From: Rickettsiales bacterium
Lineage (GTDB): Bacteria > Pseudomonadota > Alphaproteobacteria > Rickettsiales > UBA998
Direction of reading: 5' to 3'
Length of the DNA stretch: 64,000 nucleotides
Assembly: GCA_024304995.1 (NCBI GenBank)
Contig: JAMWZD010000002.1
Span: 248,001-312,000, forward strand
Program-made: the position numbers and the translations under genes
The notes under the pieces: generated by a model
Database searches by the model: none
What the model was told of the DNA's origin: nothing
Seen by the model: the letters and a program-made list of their open reading frames with translations, nothing else
Part shown: positions 26,982-38,183 of the stretch, piece after piece
Numbering within the stretch: position 1 is the stretch's first letter
How the letters are laid out: each line of letters starts with the position of its first letter

Positions 26982-28113
26982 CAGATTTATGCCAGATTGG
27001 TTTGCACGACAGGACGTGCAGCAATTTGTGGCGTTATGTGAGGCGCATACTATCCCCATTCGTTTTGTTGGCGGGTGTGTGCGTGACACAGTGATGCAGC
27101 GGGATGTGGGTGATTTTGATGTGTGCAGCAGTGTCACGCCACAAGAGATGATGCAGCTTCTTGAAGGCAAAGCGCGCATCATCCCCACAGGTCTGGCGCA
27201 TGGCACGGTGACTATCTTAATTGATCACACTCATTTTGAAGTAACCACCTTGCGAAAAGATGTGGCGTGTGATGGGCGACATGCGCAGGTGGCGTTTACT
27301 GATGATTGGCGTGAAGACGCATTGCGGCGCGATTTCACCATGAACGCATTAATGCTTGCGCCCGATGGCACGCTTTACGATTATACAGACGGTCTGGCAG
27401 ATGCCAAAGCAGGCAGGGTGCGCTTCATTGGCGATGCAGAACAGCGCATTATGGAAGATTATCTGCGGATATTGCGGATGTTTCGTTTTTATGCGTGGTA
27501 TGGTGCAGCGCCGTTGGACGAAACAGCGTTGAACGCCTGCCAAAAACACGCGGAGCAGCTTGTGAATCTCTCAGTTGAGCGCATTGCCAAAGAAATGCTG
27601 AAATTGCTGGCAGCGCCCAATCCTGCGGACGCGCTTGTGGCAATGCAGGATTGCGGTGTATGGCAGGTGATTACGCATGAATCAGCATGTGATGTGGCAA
27701 GGCTTGAGCAGCTTATTAAGATTGAAGCACAGCAGGGAAAAAAGGCAGATGTTTTATTGCGGTTATTATGTTTAATGGATGATAAAGCGCCCATAATCGC
27801 GCAGCATTGGAGATTATCCAAACAGCAACAGCACTTTTTGCAGCAGGTGCTGTCTGTGCCGTTTTTAGACACGCCACATGAAGTCAAAAAAGCGCTCTAT
27901 TTTCACGGCAGGGAGATAAGTTACGCAGCGGCGCTTTGGCAGCTTGCGCAAGGAAAAAATGCACGGATTGCTGACGTGCGTGGGCTGGATATTCCAGTTT
28001 TTCCAATTACGGGAAAAGATTTGCTCGCCGAAGGGTTTGAAGCGGGCAAAGCGCTTGGTGAGGAGTTGAAACGGCGGGAGCGGGAGTGGATTGAGGGAGG
28101 GTTTCGCTTTTAA
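26974..28113 (+). CDS. cca: CCA tRNA nucleotidyltransferase / poly(A) polymerase family
   Basis: This class II nucleotidyltransferase of 379 residues adds or repairs the 3' CCA end of tRNAs. The head domain begins with RFVGGCVRDTVMQRDVGDFD (G-G-x-V-R-D and the metal-binding DxD near residues 33-50). RRDFTMNALM and a second-domain motif EDYLRILRMFRFYAWYG follow, the last matching the RNA/base-recognition region. It is coupled to the DUF6111 gene by an 8-base overlap, and its end overlaps convergent astD by 4 bases. A poly(A) polymerase role is less likely, given the alphaproteobacterial context. Confidence 0.92.
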   Translation: MTDRFMPDWFARQDVQQFVALCEAHTIPIRFVGGCVRDTVMQRDVGDFDVCSSVTPQEMMQLLEGKARIIPTGLAHGTVTILIDHTHFEVTTLRKDVACDGRHAQVAFTDDWREDALRRDFTMNALMLAPDGTLYDYTDGLADAKAGRVRFIGDAEQRIMEDYLRILRMFRFYAWYGAAPLDETALNACQKHAEQLVNLSVERIAKEMLKLLAAPNPADALVAMQDCGVWQVITHESACDVARLEQLIKIEAQQGKKADVLLRLLCLMDDKAPIIAQHWRLSKQQQHFLQQVLSVPFLDTPHEVKKALYFHGREISYAAALWQLAQGKNARIADVRGLDIPVFPITGKDLLAEGFEAGKALGEELKRREREWIEGGFRF

Positions 28114-29525
28114 CGCATCCCCACCATCGCACCTTCTGCAATCTCTTCACTCACTAAACTTGCCACAGGATATGCGCAGTAATCTGCTGCGTAATAGGCG
28201 CTTGGGCGGTAATTTCCGCTGCGGCCTGGTCCGCCGAAGGGGGCGGCGCTGGCTGCCCCTGTGAGTGGGCGGTTCATGTTGATGATGCCTGCATGAAGTT
28301 GATTATATGCTTGATCGCGCACGGCTTTATTGTCTGAAATAATGCCTGCGGATAAGCCATAGGTTGTGTTGTTTGCCTGCGCAATCGCTTCATCCATGTC
28401 ACGCACGCGGATGACTTGCAGCAAAGGACCAAACACTTCTTCATCTGGCACATCCGTTGCGCTGGTCACATCCATAATCCCGCAGGAAAGATACGGCAAA
28501 TCATCATGCAGGCGCTTCGCTTCCAGCAAGGTTCGCCCGCCTTTGCCGCGCAGCATACTTTGCGCTTGCAGTACGTTATCTGCCTGCACATTATTAATCA
28601 GTGTTCCCATGAAGGGGGCAGGGTCAGCATAGGGTTCGTCCACGATAATACGCTGCGTCATTTCCACGATTGCTTTGATGATCGCATTGCCTGCATCGCC
28701 TTGCGGCACAATCAGCCTGCGCGCGCAGGTGCAGCGTTGCCCTGCGGTGATGAATGCAGAATCCAGCACCATTTTTGCGACATTTTGTGTGTTCTCCACC
28801 TCATGCACAATCAGCGGATTATTGCCGCCCATTTCCAGCGCGAGCATCACTTCGGGTCTGCCAGCAAGTGCCTTGTGAATGGCGCGTCCTGTGGCATAAC
28901 TTCCCGTGAACAACACGCCGTTAATGTCAGCATGATTGGTCAGCGTAATCCCCACATCACGCGAGCCATGCACCAGATTAACCACGCCTTCAGGCAGCCC
29001 TGCTTTGTGCATATAGTTCACCAGCAATTCACCACAAGCAGGCGTTTCTTCGCTCGGTTTGAACACGACCGTATTGCCCGCTAAAATGGCTGGCACAATA
29101 TGCCCATTCGGCAAATGCATGGGGAAGTTGTAAGGACCAAACACCGCCATCACGCCGATGGGGCGGTGATGCACGCTGCGCATGATGCCTGACCCCATAT
29201 CCGCGCTATTTGCGCCTGTGCGGTTGTGATAGGCTTCAATAGAAATCGTCACTTTGCCCACTAATGCTGCCGCTTCAGTGGCAGTTTCCCAGCGTGGTTT
29301 GCCTGTTTCACGGGCAATCGTATCTGCAATGTCATCCTTATGTTCCGTGAGGATGTCAGCGTAGCGTTTCAGCACGGATATGCGCTCATCCAGACTGGTA
29401 TTGCTCCAGTCTTTAAACGCTGTTTTTGCTGCTGCAATGGCGCGATACACAGAATCGGTGCTTGCCATCTCACCTGTCCAGAAAATATCACCCGTTGCAG
29501 GGTTAAGAGATTGAAATTGTGTCAT
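28110..29525 (-). CDS. astD: Succinylglutamate-semialdehyde dehydrogenase
   Basis: AstD oxidises N-succinylglutamate semialdehyde to N-succinylglutamate in the arginine succinyltransferase (AST) pathway. It is a 471-residue aldehyde dehydrogenase with FGPYNFPMHLPNGHIVPAIL (the AstD form of the NAD-site motif), LEMGGNNPLIV (catalytic Glu) and the catalytic cysteine in TAGQRCTCARR. It follows astA by 17 bases on the same strand, which supports the specific assignment over a generic dehydrogenase. astB, astC and astE are not in the window. Confidence 0.92.
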   Translation of the reverse strand: MTQFQSLNPATGDIFWTGEMASTDSVYRAIAAAKTAFKDWSNTSLDERISVLKRYADILTEHKDDIADTIARETGKPRWETATEAAALVGKVTISIEAYHNRTGANSADMGSGIMRSVHHRPIGVMAVFGPYNFPMHLPNGHIVPAILAGNTVVFKPSEETPACGELLVNYMHKAGLPEGVVNLVHGSRDVGITLTNHADINGVLFTGSYATGRAIHKALAGRPEVMLALEMGGNNPLIVHEVENTQNVAKMVLDSAFITAGQRCTCARRLIVPQGDAGNAIIKAIVEMTQRIIVDEPYADPAPFMGTLINNVQADNVLQAQSMLRGKGGRTLLEAKRLHDDLPYLSCGIMDVTSATDVPDEEVFGPLLQVIRVRDMDEAIAQANNTTYGLSAGIISDNKAVRDQAYNQLHAGIINMNRPLTGAASAAPFGGPGRSGNYRPSAYYAADYCAYPVASLVSEEIAEGAMVGMR

Positions 29526-29542
29526 AATATCCTCTTATCTAT

Positions 29543-30562
29543 CTATGCTGGCACAGCGTTGAGCATGTCACCCACCTGCACGTTTAATTTGTCAGCTGCG
29601 CGACCGTCTATAATAATGCTTTTGTCCTGTTCATCACATTCCACACTGGCAATAGTCGCGCGGAAATCTGAGAAGCCTGTGTTGGACAGCATATATTTTT
29701 CTGCCATATCTGAGACACCCGCAATCTCACGCACATGGTATGGTGTGCAGAGTTTAATGGTGCGGATGGAATCTGTTTTGGCTTCTAAAGTCGGGCCGCC
29801 ATCGAAAATATCAATATAATTATTATAATGAAACCCTTCCCGCTCCAGCATGGCTTTTGCTGCTTCAGAACTGCTGTAAGCGCGGCCAATCACATCCTTA
29901 GCATCTTTAGGGAGCAGGCTGGTATAAATTGGGTAAGTTGGCATCAGTTCAGAAATGAAGCGATTGCCTTTTGTCGCGCAGATAGCATCTGCTTCGGTAA
30001 ATTCCATCTGGAAAAAATGCTTTGCCAGGCTATTGTAAAAAGGAGAATTGCCATTGCCATCATGCCAACCCCGAATTTCTGCAATAATTCGTGTATCAAA
30101 CATATTAATGAATTGTGACATAAACATAAAACGCACGCGCGACAAAAAACGCCCCATGCGGTCACGGCGATATTCTGGAAGCAGGAAAAGGGACACCAGC
30201 TCAGATACCCCTGCATAATCATTCACCATTTGCAGCATATCATTACGGGAATATATATTCAGCGTATCTGAATATTGTGTCACTGTGGTGATTTTATAGG
30301 AATACATCGGACGTTTCAGTCCAATATGCCCTTCAATGCCGCATGTGCCAACAATTTCATTGGTCTGCGGGTCTTGCATGACGAAGAAATAAAGCGCGTC
30401 ATTTGGGTCTGCCAGCGAGCGTTCAAAACTTTGAGCGGCGCGTTCCACTTTTGCGGCAAGCACCTCTTCATTTGGTGGAAGGGATGTCATGCCAATGCCT
30501 GCTGCTTTGGCAAGGCGCATGATAGACGATTTATCTTCTCTGGTGACTGGGCGAATGATCAT
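29543..30562 (-). CDS. astA: Arginine N-succinyltransferase
   Basis: AstA transfers succinate from succinyl-CoA to arginine, the first step of AST arginine catabolism. The 339-residue protein opens with MIIRPVTREDKSSIMRLAKAAGIGMTSLPPNE and contains VSELVSLFLLPEYRRDRMGR and AEIRGWHDGNGNSPFYNSLAKHFF in separate blocks, all AstA signatures. The gene overlaps the end of the upstream M20 hydrolase gene by 4 bases and precedes astD. A single-subunit type is present; the two-subunit AruFG arrangement of pseudomonads is not. Confidence 0.93.
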   Translation of the reverse strand: MIIRPVTREDKSSIMRLAKAAGIGMTSLPPNEEVLAAKVERAAQSFERSLADPNDALYFFVMQDPQTNEIVGTCGIEGHIGLKRPMYSYKITTVTQYSDTLNIYSRNDMLQMVNDYAGVSELVSLFLLPEYRRDRMGRFLSRVRFMFMSQFINMFDTRIIAEIRGWHDGNGNSPFYNSLAKHFFQMEFTEADAICATKGNRFISELMPTYPIYTSLLPKDAKDVIGRAYSSSEAAKAMLEREGFHYNNYIDIFDGGPTLEAKTDSIRTIKLCTPYHVREIAGVSDMAEKYMLSNTGFSDFRATIASVECDEQDKSIIIDGRAADKLNVQVGDMLNAVPA

Positions 30563-31773
30563 ATGCGTATTTCTCCACTGGCAACGCGCATCAGCAACAA
30601 TGCTGAAAGCTGCGCACGTTCCTTTAAACTTTCTAAAATAATAAATTCCTTGTCAGAATGAATATTGCCACCACGCACGCCGAGCGTGTCTATATTGCTG
30701 AGTCCATAGGCTTTTAAATTATTGCCATCACAACACCCGCCTGTGGCACGTTGGTTAATAGGCAGATTCAAAGTTTCTCCACATGCGCGCAAGGCGTTCC
30801 ATAAGGCTTCATCGGTGGCATCGAGCACTTTGGGGGGGCGGGTGAAGCGCCCATGCAATTCCAGCTTATAATCCGAATCCTGATTAAGTTCCGCAATAAT
30901 CGCGTCAATTTCCTGTTTCACCCATGCCTGCTGCTCGGCATTTTCAATGCGAATATTATAGCGCATGATGGCAAGATCGGGTACAGCGTTCAGCGCACTG
31001 CCGCCTTCAATCAAACCTGGATTAATCGTTACACCATTTTTCCTGCCGTTAAGTGCATTAATCATTTGTATGGCTTCCGCCAGCTTCACAATGGCATTGC
31101 GCCCCAAATGATGTTCGCGCCCTGCGTGGGCTGCCTTGCCGCGTACGGTGAGCGTGAAATTGCCACTGCCTTTGCGTTCCCCTACGATAGTTCCATCTGG
31201 CAAAGATGGTTCATAAATCAAACCAAAATCGCAACGCTCAGCCGCTTCTTTTAAATATCTGTCAGAACTTGCAGAGCCAATTTCTTCGTCTGGATTAATC
31301 AGAATTTCCCAGCCAATCTGATCTTTAAAAGGAGTCTGCTCCAGCGCTTCCAATGCTTTCAGCATTACCACAAGACCGCCTTTAAGGTCTGATACGCCAG
31401 GACCATTAATAGTGTTGTCATCCACCAAAGTCGGGTTTTGAAACGGATTATCCTTGCCAAACACCGTGTCATAATGCCCCCCTAAAAACACCTGTATGGG
31501 TGCATCAGGGCGTTTTTTGATGCGCAATGCATCCGCAATTTTCACGTCAACCACTTCACCTTTTGAATCCACCTGTTGCAACGGGGCAAGGGGCAATGCT
31601 TCCATCTCTGCATCCAGCCATAGAAAATTATCCTGCAGGACAGAACGCATCTGATCCAGCCCTTCAATATGATAACTTCCCGAATTGATCTTCGACCAAT
31701 CATAGGTGAGTTGTTTCATATGCTCATATTGTTCATCAATATAGCGAAGATAGGGGGCGTAATCTGTGGTCAT
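30559..31773 (-). CDS. M20-family metallohydrolase in the ast cluster
   Basis: This 404-residue di-zinc hydrolase has the M20 ligands in order: His in GGHYDTV, bridging Asp in GPGVSDLKGG, the catalytic Glu pair in NPDEEIGS, Glu in YEPSLPDG and the C-terminal His in GGNIHSDKE. The dimerisation domain (KGSGNFTLTVRGKAAHAGRE) is intact. Relatives hydrolyse N-acylated amino acids or C-terminal amino acids. Because it overlaps astA and precedes astD, it may supply a deacylation step for succinylated intermediates, but this is inference: the classical desuccinylase AstE is a different fold. Start at the ATG 31773. Confidence 0.85.
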   Translation of the reverse strand: MTTDYAPYLRYIDEQYEHMKQLTYDWSKINSGSYHIEGLDQMRSVLQDNFLWLDAEMEALPLAPLQQVDSKGEVVDVKIADALRIKKRPDAPIQVFLGGHYDTVFGKDNPFQNPTLVDDNTINGPGVSDLKGGLVVMLKALEALEQTPFKDQIGWEILINPDEEIGSASSDRYLKEAAERCDFGLIYEPSLPDGTIVGERKGSGNFTLTVRGKAAHAGREHHLGRNAIVKLAEAIQMINALNGRKNGVTINPGLIEGGSALNAVPDLAIMRYNIRIENAEQQAWVKQEIDAIIAELNQDSDYKLELHGRFTRPPKVLDATDEALWNALRACGETLNLPINQRATGGCCDGNNLKAYGLSNIDTLGVRGGNIHSDKEFIILESLKERAQLSALLLMRVASGEIRI

Positions 31774-31777
31774 AAAA

Positions 31778-32563
31778 TTAAGTGTCGTCTCTCTTGCGAT
31801 AATGATAGGTCACGAAAATAATAATTCCGCTGATGCCAATTAAAAACCAAGTGATAGCATATTGCAAATGGTCATTGCGCAGGCGCACTAAACCGTCAGA
31901 TGGAATTGGCATGTTGCTTTCGGAAATATCATAGAGCGCATCTACCACAGCGGGATATAGCTTTAAGTCTGTTGCGTCTATAATGTCTCGCAGATTGCGT
32001 GAAAACCAGATATTTGCCTGCGGGTCATTTTCTGGAGTAAATCGAGATCGGTCATCATCCAGCCGAATCATGCCGATAAGATGTTGTGTGCCTTCAAGTT
32101 GCCCTTCTTTTCGGGTTTCGGGGGCTTTATTGTCCACATGCACCCACCCGCGATTTACCAGCACCAGCCTGCCATCTTCCAGGCGGAAGGGGGTGAGAAT
32201 ATGATACCCTAACTGGCTGTTATAATATCGCGCTGCCAGATGGATTTCCTGTTCATGCAGAAATTCACCCGTCAGTGCAACGCGCGCAAATGCCAGATCA
32301 GGCAGCAAACCATAATCTTCTGGTAATATTGGCAACGCGCGTTCATGTTTGTAATTGTCAATTGTGTTAATCAGGTTTGTTTTCCATTGCAGACGATTAA
32401 TCTGCCAGTAGCTTAAGGAAAATAACAAAATGGAAGAGGCAGCAATCATCGCCCAGGCAAGCAGGGAAGGGGAATGCCAGACGCGTTTTTCTGCATTGAT
32501 GGCGGCCTGTTTTGCTTCTTCTTCCCGTGCAATTCGCGCTTCTTTGCGTCTGTCACGCATCAT
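31778..32563 (-). CDS. SURF1-family cytochrome oxidase assembly protein
   Basis: SURF1 proteins help insert heme a into cytochrome oxidase subunit I. This copy has one helix near residues 28-46, a periplasmic domain with LGYHILTPFRLEDGRLVLVNRGWV, and a C-terminal helix (about 235-255), the classic two-helix layout. The start is set at an ATG (32563) that overlaps the DUF983 stop as ATGA; the 37 in-frame codons upstream belong to the DUF983 region. This gives 261 residues. It is the last gene of the oxidase operon. Confidence 0.9.
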   Translation of the reverse strand: MMRDRRKEARIAREEEAKQAAINAEKRVWHSPSLLAWAMIAASSILLFSLSYWQINRLQWKTNLINTIDNYKHERALPILPEDYGLLPDLAFARVALTGEFLHEQEIHLAARYYNSQLGYHILTPFRLEDGRLVLVNRGWVHVDNKAPETRKEGQLEGTQHLIGMIRLDDDRSRFTPENDPQANIWFSRNLRDIIDATDLKLYPAVVDALYDISESNMPIPSDGLVRLRNDHLQYAITWFLIGISGIIIFVTYHYRKRDDT

Positions 32564-32892
32564 GATGATTGTTCCTGTTTTAATATTATATATAAAGTAA
32601 ACGCTCTGCCCATGCGCAGTGCAAGCAATGACAATATCATAATTACAGGAATCCACAAGGCAGCATGTATCCAAAAAGCGGGTTCATATTTGAACTCCAC
32701 GATCACCGAAAGTATGGTGACAATGGTGCTGACCAGCAAAATGGCAATGAATATAGCGCCGTCACCAATGTCCCTGCCAGCAAAATCCGTATGGCAGTGG
32801 CTGCATTCCGTATGCATGACAACCAGATGATGAAATAAAGGCGCTTGTCCGCATTTTGGACAAGCGCCTGTTATAATGGAGGCTGAATGCAT
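32560..32892 (-). CDS. DUF983 family membrane protein
   Basis: This 110-residue protein has an N-terminal zinc-ribbon-like part (CPKCGQ...CSHCHTDF, two CxxC pairs) and two membrane helices (about residues 50-72 and 75-97), as in DUF983 proteins often encoded within alphaproteobacterial cox operons. I start at the ATG 32892. It follows coxC by 8 bases and overlaps surf1 by 4. Its function is unproven; the context suggests an oxidase assembly role. Confidence 0.85.
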   Translation of the reverse strand: MHSASIITGACPKCGQAPLFHHLVVMHTECSHCHTDFAGRDIGDGAIFIAILLVSTIVTILSVIVEFKYEPAFWIHAALWIPVIMILSLLALRMGRAFTLYIILKQEQSS

Positions 32893-32900
32893 AAACGGTT

Positions 32901-33725
32901 TTACGCGCCCCACCAATAAACAAAGACAAACAGGAACAGCCATACGACATCTACAAAGTGCCAGTACCATGCTGCAAATTCAAAACTTAAATGCCCTTCA
33001 GGAGTCAGCGTGCCACGAATGGCGCGAACCAGATTAACAGCAAGGAATATAGTTCCGATAATTACATGCGCACCGTGAAACCCAGTTGCCATATAGAAGG
33101 TTGATGCATAAATACCATCAGTGAAGCCGAAGGCAGCGTGAGAATATTCCAGTGCCTGAAGGCAACTGAAAATCACCCCTAATGCAACGGTAATGCTCAA
33201 CCCCTGAATGACAGATTTATTATCATTATGCAGCAGTGCGTGATGCGCCCATGTTACCGTTGTGCCAGACAGCAGCAGGATAAGCGTGTTCAAAAATGGC
33301 AGATCCCATGCGTCAAATGTCACAATATTTTCAGGTGGCCATACGCCAACGCCTGTTAATATATCCCAGATATCTTCAAGGTAAATTTTTGGATAGAGCG
33401 CAGAATTGAAAAACGCCCAAAAAAACGCAAAGAAGAACATCACTTCTGATGCAATAAACATTGCCATGCCGAAGCGAAGCCCGTTTTGCACAGTTTCATT
33501 ATGCGCCTTGTCAATCAATCCCTCACGAATGGTGGAACGCCACCAGTAAAAACAGCAGGCGAGCAGAATGGCTGATGCCAGAATGGTTAGCGGCATTCCA
33601 AGCGCGTGACCTTTCATCCACATTAGTCCGGCAATCACCAGACCCAGCAGACTGAATGACGTGCAGATGGGGTAGGGGCTTGGTTCCAATATATGGTATG
33701 GATGGTCTTTTTCGTGTGCGCTCAT
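32901..33725 (-). CDS. coxC: Cytochrome c oxidase subunit III
   Basis: This 274-residue integral membrane protein has seven helices, the form typical of the mitochondrial-like aa3 oxidase. Signatures include HPYHILEPSPYPICTS at the N-terminus, MFIASEVMFFFAFFWAFF, VWPPENI and GFHGAHVIIG, and the end WYWHFVDVVWLFLFVFVYWWG. Subunit III stabilises the core and the proton uptake site. It lies between ctaG and DUF983 in the minus-strand oxidase operon. Confidence 0.97.
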   Translation of the reverse strand: MSAHEKDHPYHILEPSPYPICTSFSLLGLVIAGLMWMKGHALGMPLTILASAILLACCFYWWRSTIREGLIDKAHNETVQNGLRFGMAMFIASEVMFFFAFFWAFFNSALYPKIYLEDIWDILTGVGVWPPENIVTFDAWDLPFLNTLILLLSGTTVTWAHHALLHNDNKSVIQGLSITVALGVIFSCLQALEYSHAAFGFTDGIYASTFYMATGFHGAHVIIGTIFLAVNLVRAIRGTLTPEGHLSFEFAAWYWHFVDVVWLFLFVFVYWWGA

Positions 33726-33768
33726 AACTCAATGTGTATCGTTAAAAGGTTTATATATGCTTTATTGC

Positions 33769-34311
33769 TTAGTCTTTTACCGCAAAAAAGGTGTAAGACA
33801 AAGTAATATTTGTCACATCATCCAGATTTTCATCCTCTTCAATCTCAGGTGAGATATAGAATGACACAGGAAAGGTCACTGTTTCCCCTGCATTGATAAG
33901 CTGTTTTTCAAAACAGAAGCATTGCAGTTTTACAAAATGACTGCCCACTTTAAACGGTGTTACGTTGAAGGTAGATGTGCCAATAATATCTTTATCGCTG
34001 ATATTGGTTGCCTCAAACACAGCAAGCTGACGTTCCCCCACTTTTAATGTTACATCCTTTTGCAACGGGCGGAAGCGCCACGGCAGACGTTTATCCACAT
34101 CCGTATTAAAAGAAACTGTAACGTCACGGTCAATAATATATTCAGGTGCATCTGCGCTGATGGTCGGAGTGCCGCCATATCCTGTGACCTGACAGAATAA
34201 ACGATAAAGTGGTACTGCCGCATATGACAGCATTACCATGCCAATCACAATGCATACCAGTGAAATGACTAATGACGTATTTTTCTTTTTTAAATGCGTC
34301 TGATGCTGCAT
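33769..34311 (-). CDS. ctaG: CtaG/Cox11-type copper chaperone for cytochrome oxidase
   Basis: CtaG delivers copper to the CuB site of subunit I. The protein has one membrane helix (about residues 12-34) and a periplasmic immunoglobulin-like domain with the copper motif QCFCFEKQ followed by FPVSFYISPE. The YRLFCQVTGYGGT segment after the helix is also conserved in Cox11. At 180 residues it matches bacterial homologues. It starts 3 bases after the stop of the CoxF-like micro-protein. Confidence 0.95.
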   Translation of the reverse strand: MQHQTHLKKKNTSLVISLVCIVIGMVMLSYAAVPLYRLFCQVTGYGGTPTISADAPEYIIDRDVTVSFNTDVDKRLPWRFRPLQKDVTLKVGERQLAVFEATNISDKDIIGTSTFNVTPFKVGSHFVKLQCFCFEKQLINAGETVTFPVSFYISPEIEEDENLDDVTNITLSYTFFAVKD

Positions 34312-34314
34312 TCG

Positions 34315-34428
34315 TTACCCGAATTTTGCTGTGGATATGTTAAACAGAATAACAATTATGGCGACAAGAATGAACAATAGAATATAATTCTTTTTACGTT
34401 TCTTTTTATGTTCTTCTGTGATGGGCAT
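34315..34428 (-). CDS. CoxF-like 37-residue micro-protein
   Basis: A 37-codon frame from ATG 34428 to TAA 34315 encodes a lysine-rich N-terminus (EEHKKKRKKNY) and a single helix ending NISTAKFG. It begins within the stop of the gene before it (TAATG overlap) and ends 3 bases before ctaG, so it is tightly packed into the operon. The layout resembles the small CoxF/assembly proteins encoded just before ctaG in Alphaproteobacteria. Standard gene finding would miss it because of its size. Confidence 0.7.
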   Translation of the reverse strand: MPITEEHKKKRKKNYILLFILVAIIVILFNISTAKFG

Positions 34429-34628
34429 TATTCTTCTTCCTGTCCGCGGTTGCGGCGGACAAATTCAAGCAGTAACAGCAGGAAGGTGGTGAAAAACACA
34501 CCAAGGATAAAACTCATCCCCATCAACCATATGATATTACTGGTCAGGCTTTGAGCTGCTTCAACGGTGAAGCTGCCAGTGGCTGCATTTACGGCAATGT
34601 CTGCGATTTGTTCAGTGTTTGATGACAT
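34428..34628 (-). CDS. Small single-helix membrane protein in the oxidase operon
   Basis: This 66-residue protein has an N-terminal Ser/Thr/Ala-rich segment, one membrane helix (about residues 32-55, NIIWLMGMSFILGVFFTTF) and a charged tail ending in EEE. It sits between ctaB (15 bases upstream) and the CoxF-like micro-protein with overlapping stop/start. It has no recognised family. The position suggests a minor oxidase subunit or assembly protein, but that is inference only. Confidence 0.6.
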   Translation of the reverse strand: MSSNTEQIADIAVNAATGSFTVEAAQSLTSNIIWLMGMSFILGVFFTTFLLLLLEFVRRNRGQEEE

Positions 34629-34643
34629 AATAAGTTCCGATTG

Positions 34644-35546
34644 TTATATGATATACGCTATCACAATTTTATCTATAATCACAAATGTGAAAAGTGCAAA
34701 AAGATAGATAATAGAATATCCAAACAGATTCATGGCTTTTTTGCCATCTGCATTGCGCCATAATTTATACGCTTTAAAGCAGAATATGCCATTCAACAAC
34801 ATGGCTGCAATTGTGTATGTCCAGCCAAGAAATCCAAAAAATATTGGTGTTATAGTGACGGCAAAGAGGATAATGGAATAACCAAGAATATTATTTAATG
34901 TTACTTTTTCACCAGATGTTACAGGCAACATAGGCACATTAGCGGCTTTATAATCATCATGGCGATATAGCGCTAATGCCCAGAAATGTGGCGGAGTCCA
35001 GAAAAAGATCACCAGAAAATAAATGATTGGCTCAACAGTCAGAACAGGTGTTGCTGCCAGCCACCCGATTACAGGAGGAAAAGCACCTGCTGCACCACCA
35101 ATCACGATATTCTGTGCAGTGCGACGTTTTAATATCATGGTGTAAAAACAGGCATAAAACCAGATGGCAAATGCCAGTAATCCGCCCGCCGCCCAGTTGG
35201 TGCTCAAGCCAAGCAAGGTGACCGACAGTACAGAAAGCCCCAGCCCGATAATCAGAATATCATCACGCGAGATTTTCCCAGATGGCGCGGCGCGTTTTTG
35301 CGTGCGTTTCATGATGGCATCAATATCCGCGTCATACCACATATTGATAGCAGCACCTGCGCCAGACCCTAATGCGATGGATGCAATAACAAGCAGGCTG
35401 GTGAACAGGTCTAATGTAACGGGCGCGGCGAATAACCCCACCGCGCCTGTAAAGACTACCAGACTCATCACACCAGGTTTCAGAAGCGACCAGTAATCTT
35501 TTATGGTCGCCTCAAAACCGTCATTGAGTGATTCAGTCAATTGCAA
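34644..35546 (-). CDS. ctaB: Protoheme IX farnesyltransferase (heme O synthase)
   Basis: CtaB farnesylates heme b to heme o, the precursor of the heme a used by the adjacent oxidase. It is a UbiA-superfamily membrane protein of 300 residues with about nine helices. The prenyl-diphosphate motif NMWYDADIDAIMKRT (first Asp-rich motif) and FFWTPPHFWALALYRHDDYKAANVPML in two blocks are CtaB hallmarks. It begins one base after the coxA stop. No heme A synthase (ctaA) is present in the window. Confidence 0.96.
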   Translation of the reverse strand: MQLTESLNDGFEATIKDYWSLLKPGVMSLVVFTGAVGLFAAPVTLDLFTSLLVIASIALGSGAGAAINMWYDADIDAIMKRTQKRAAPSGKISRDDILIIGLGLSVLSVTLLGLSTNWAAGGLLAFAIWFYACFYTMILKRRTAQNIVIGGAAGAFPPVIGWLAATPVLTVEPIIYFLVIFFWTPPHFWALALYRHDDYKAANVPMLPVTSGEKVTLNNILGYSIILFAVTITPIFFGFLGWTYTIAAMLLNGIFCFKAYKLWRNADGKKAMNLFGYSIIYLFALFTFVIIDKIVIAYII

Positions 35547-35547
35547 T

Positions 35548-38032
<2,485 letters not shown>

Positions 38033-38183
38033 TCTTTATCGAAGTAAGTTAATATATAAGCGTTAGATTATATAATGTTATATCAGCTAAGCCTTAGAAT
38101 TGCAAGTTTTTGCGTTTTGTATTACGGTGATTTAAAGGTTTTTTCTACTAGTGTTATATTCTCGTTTGCGTTAATGTTGCGGC

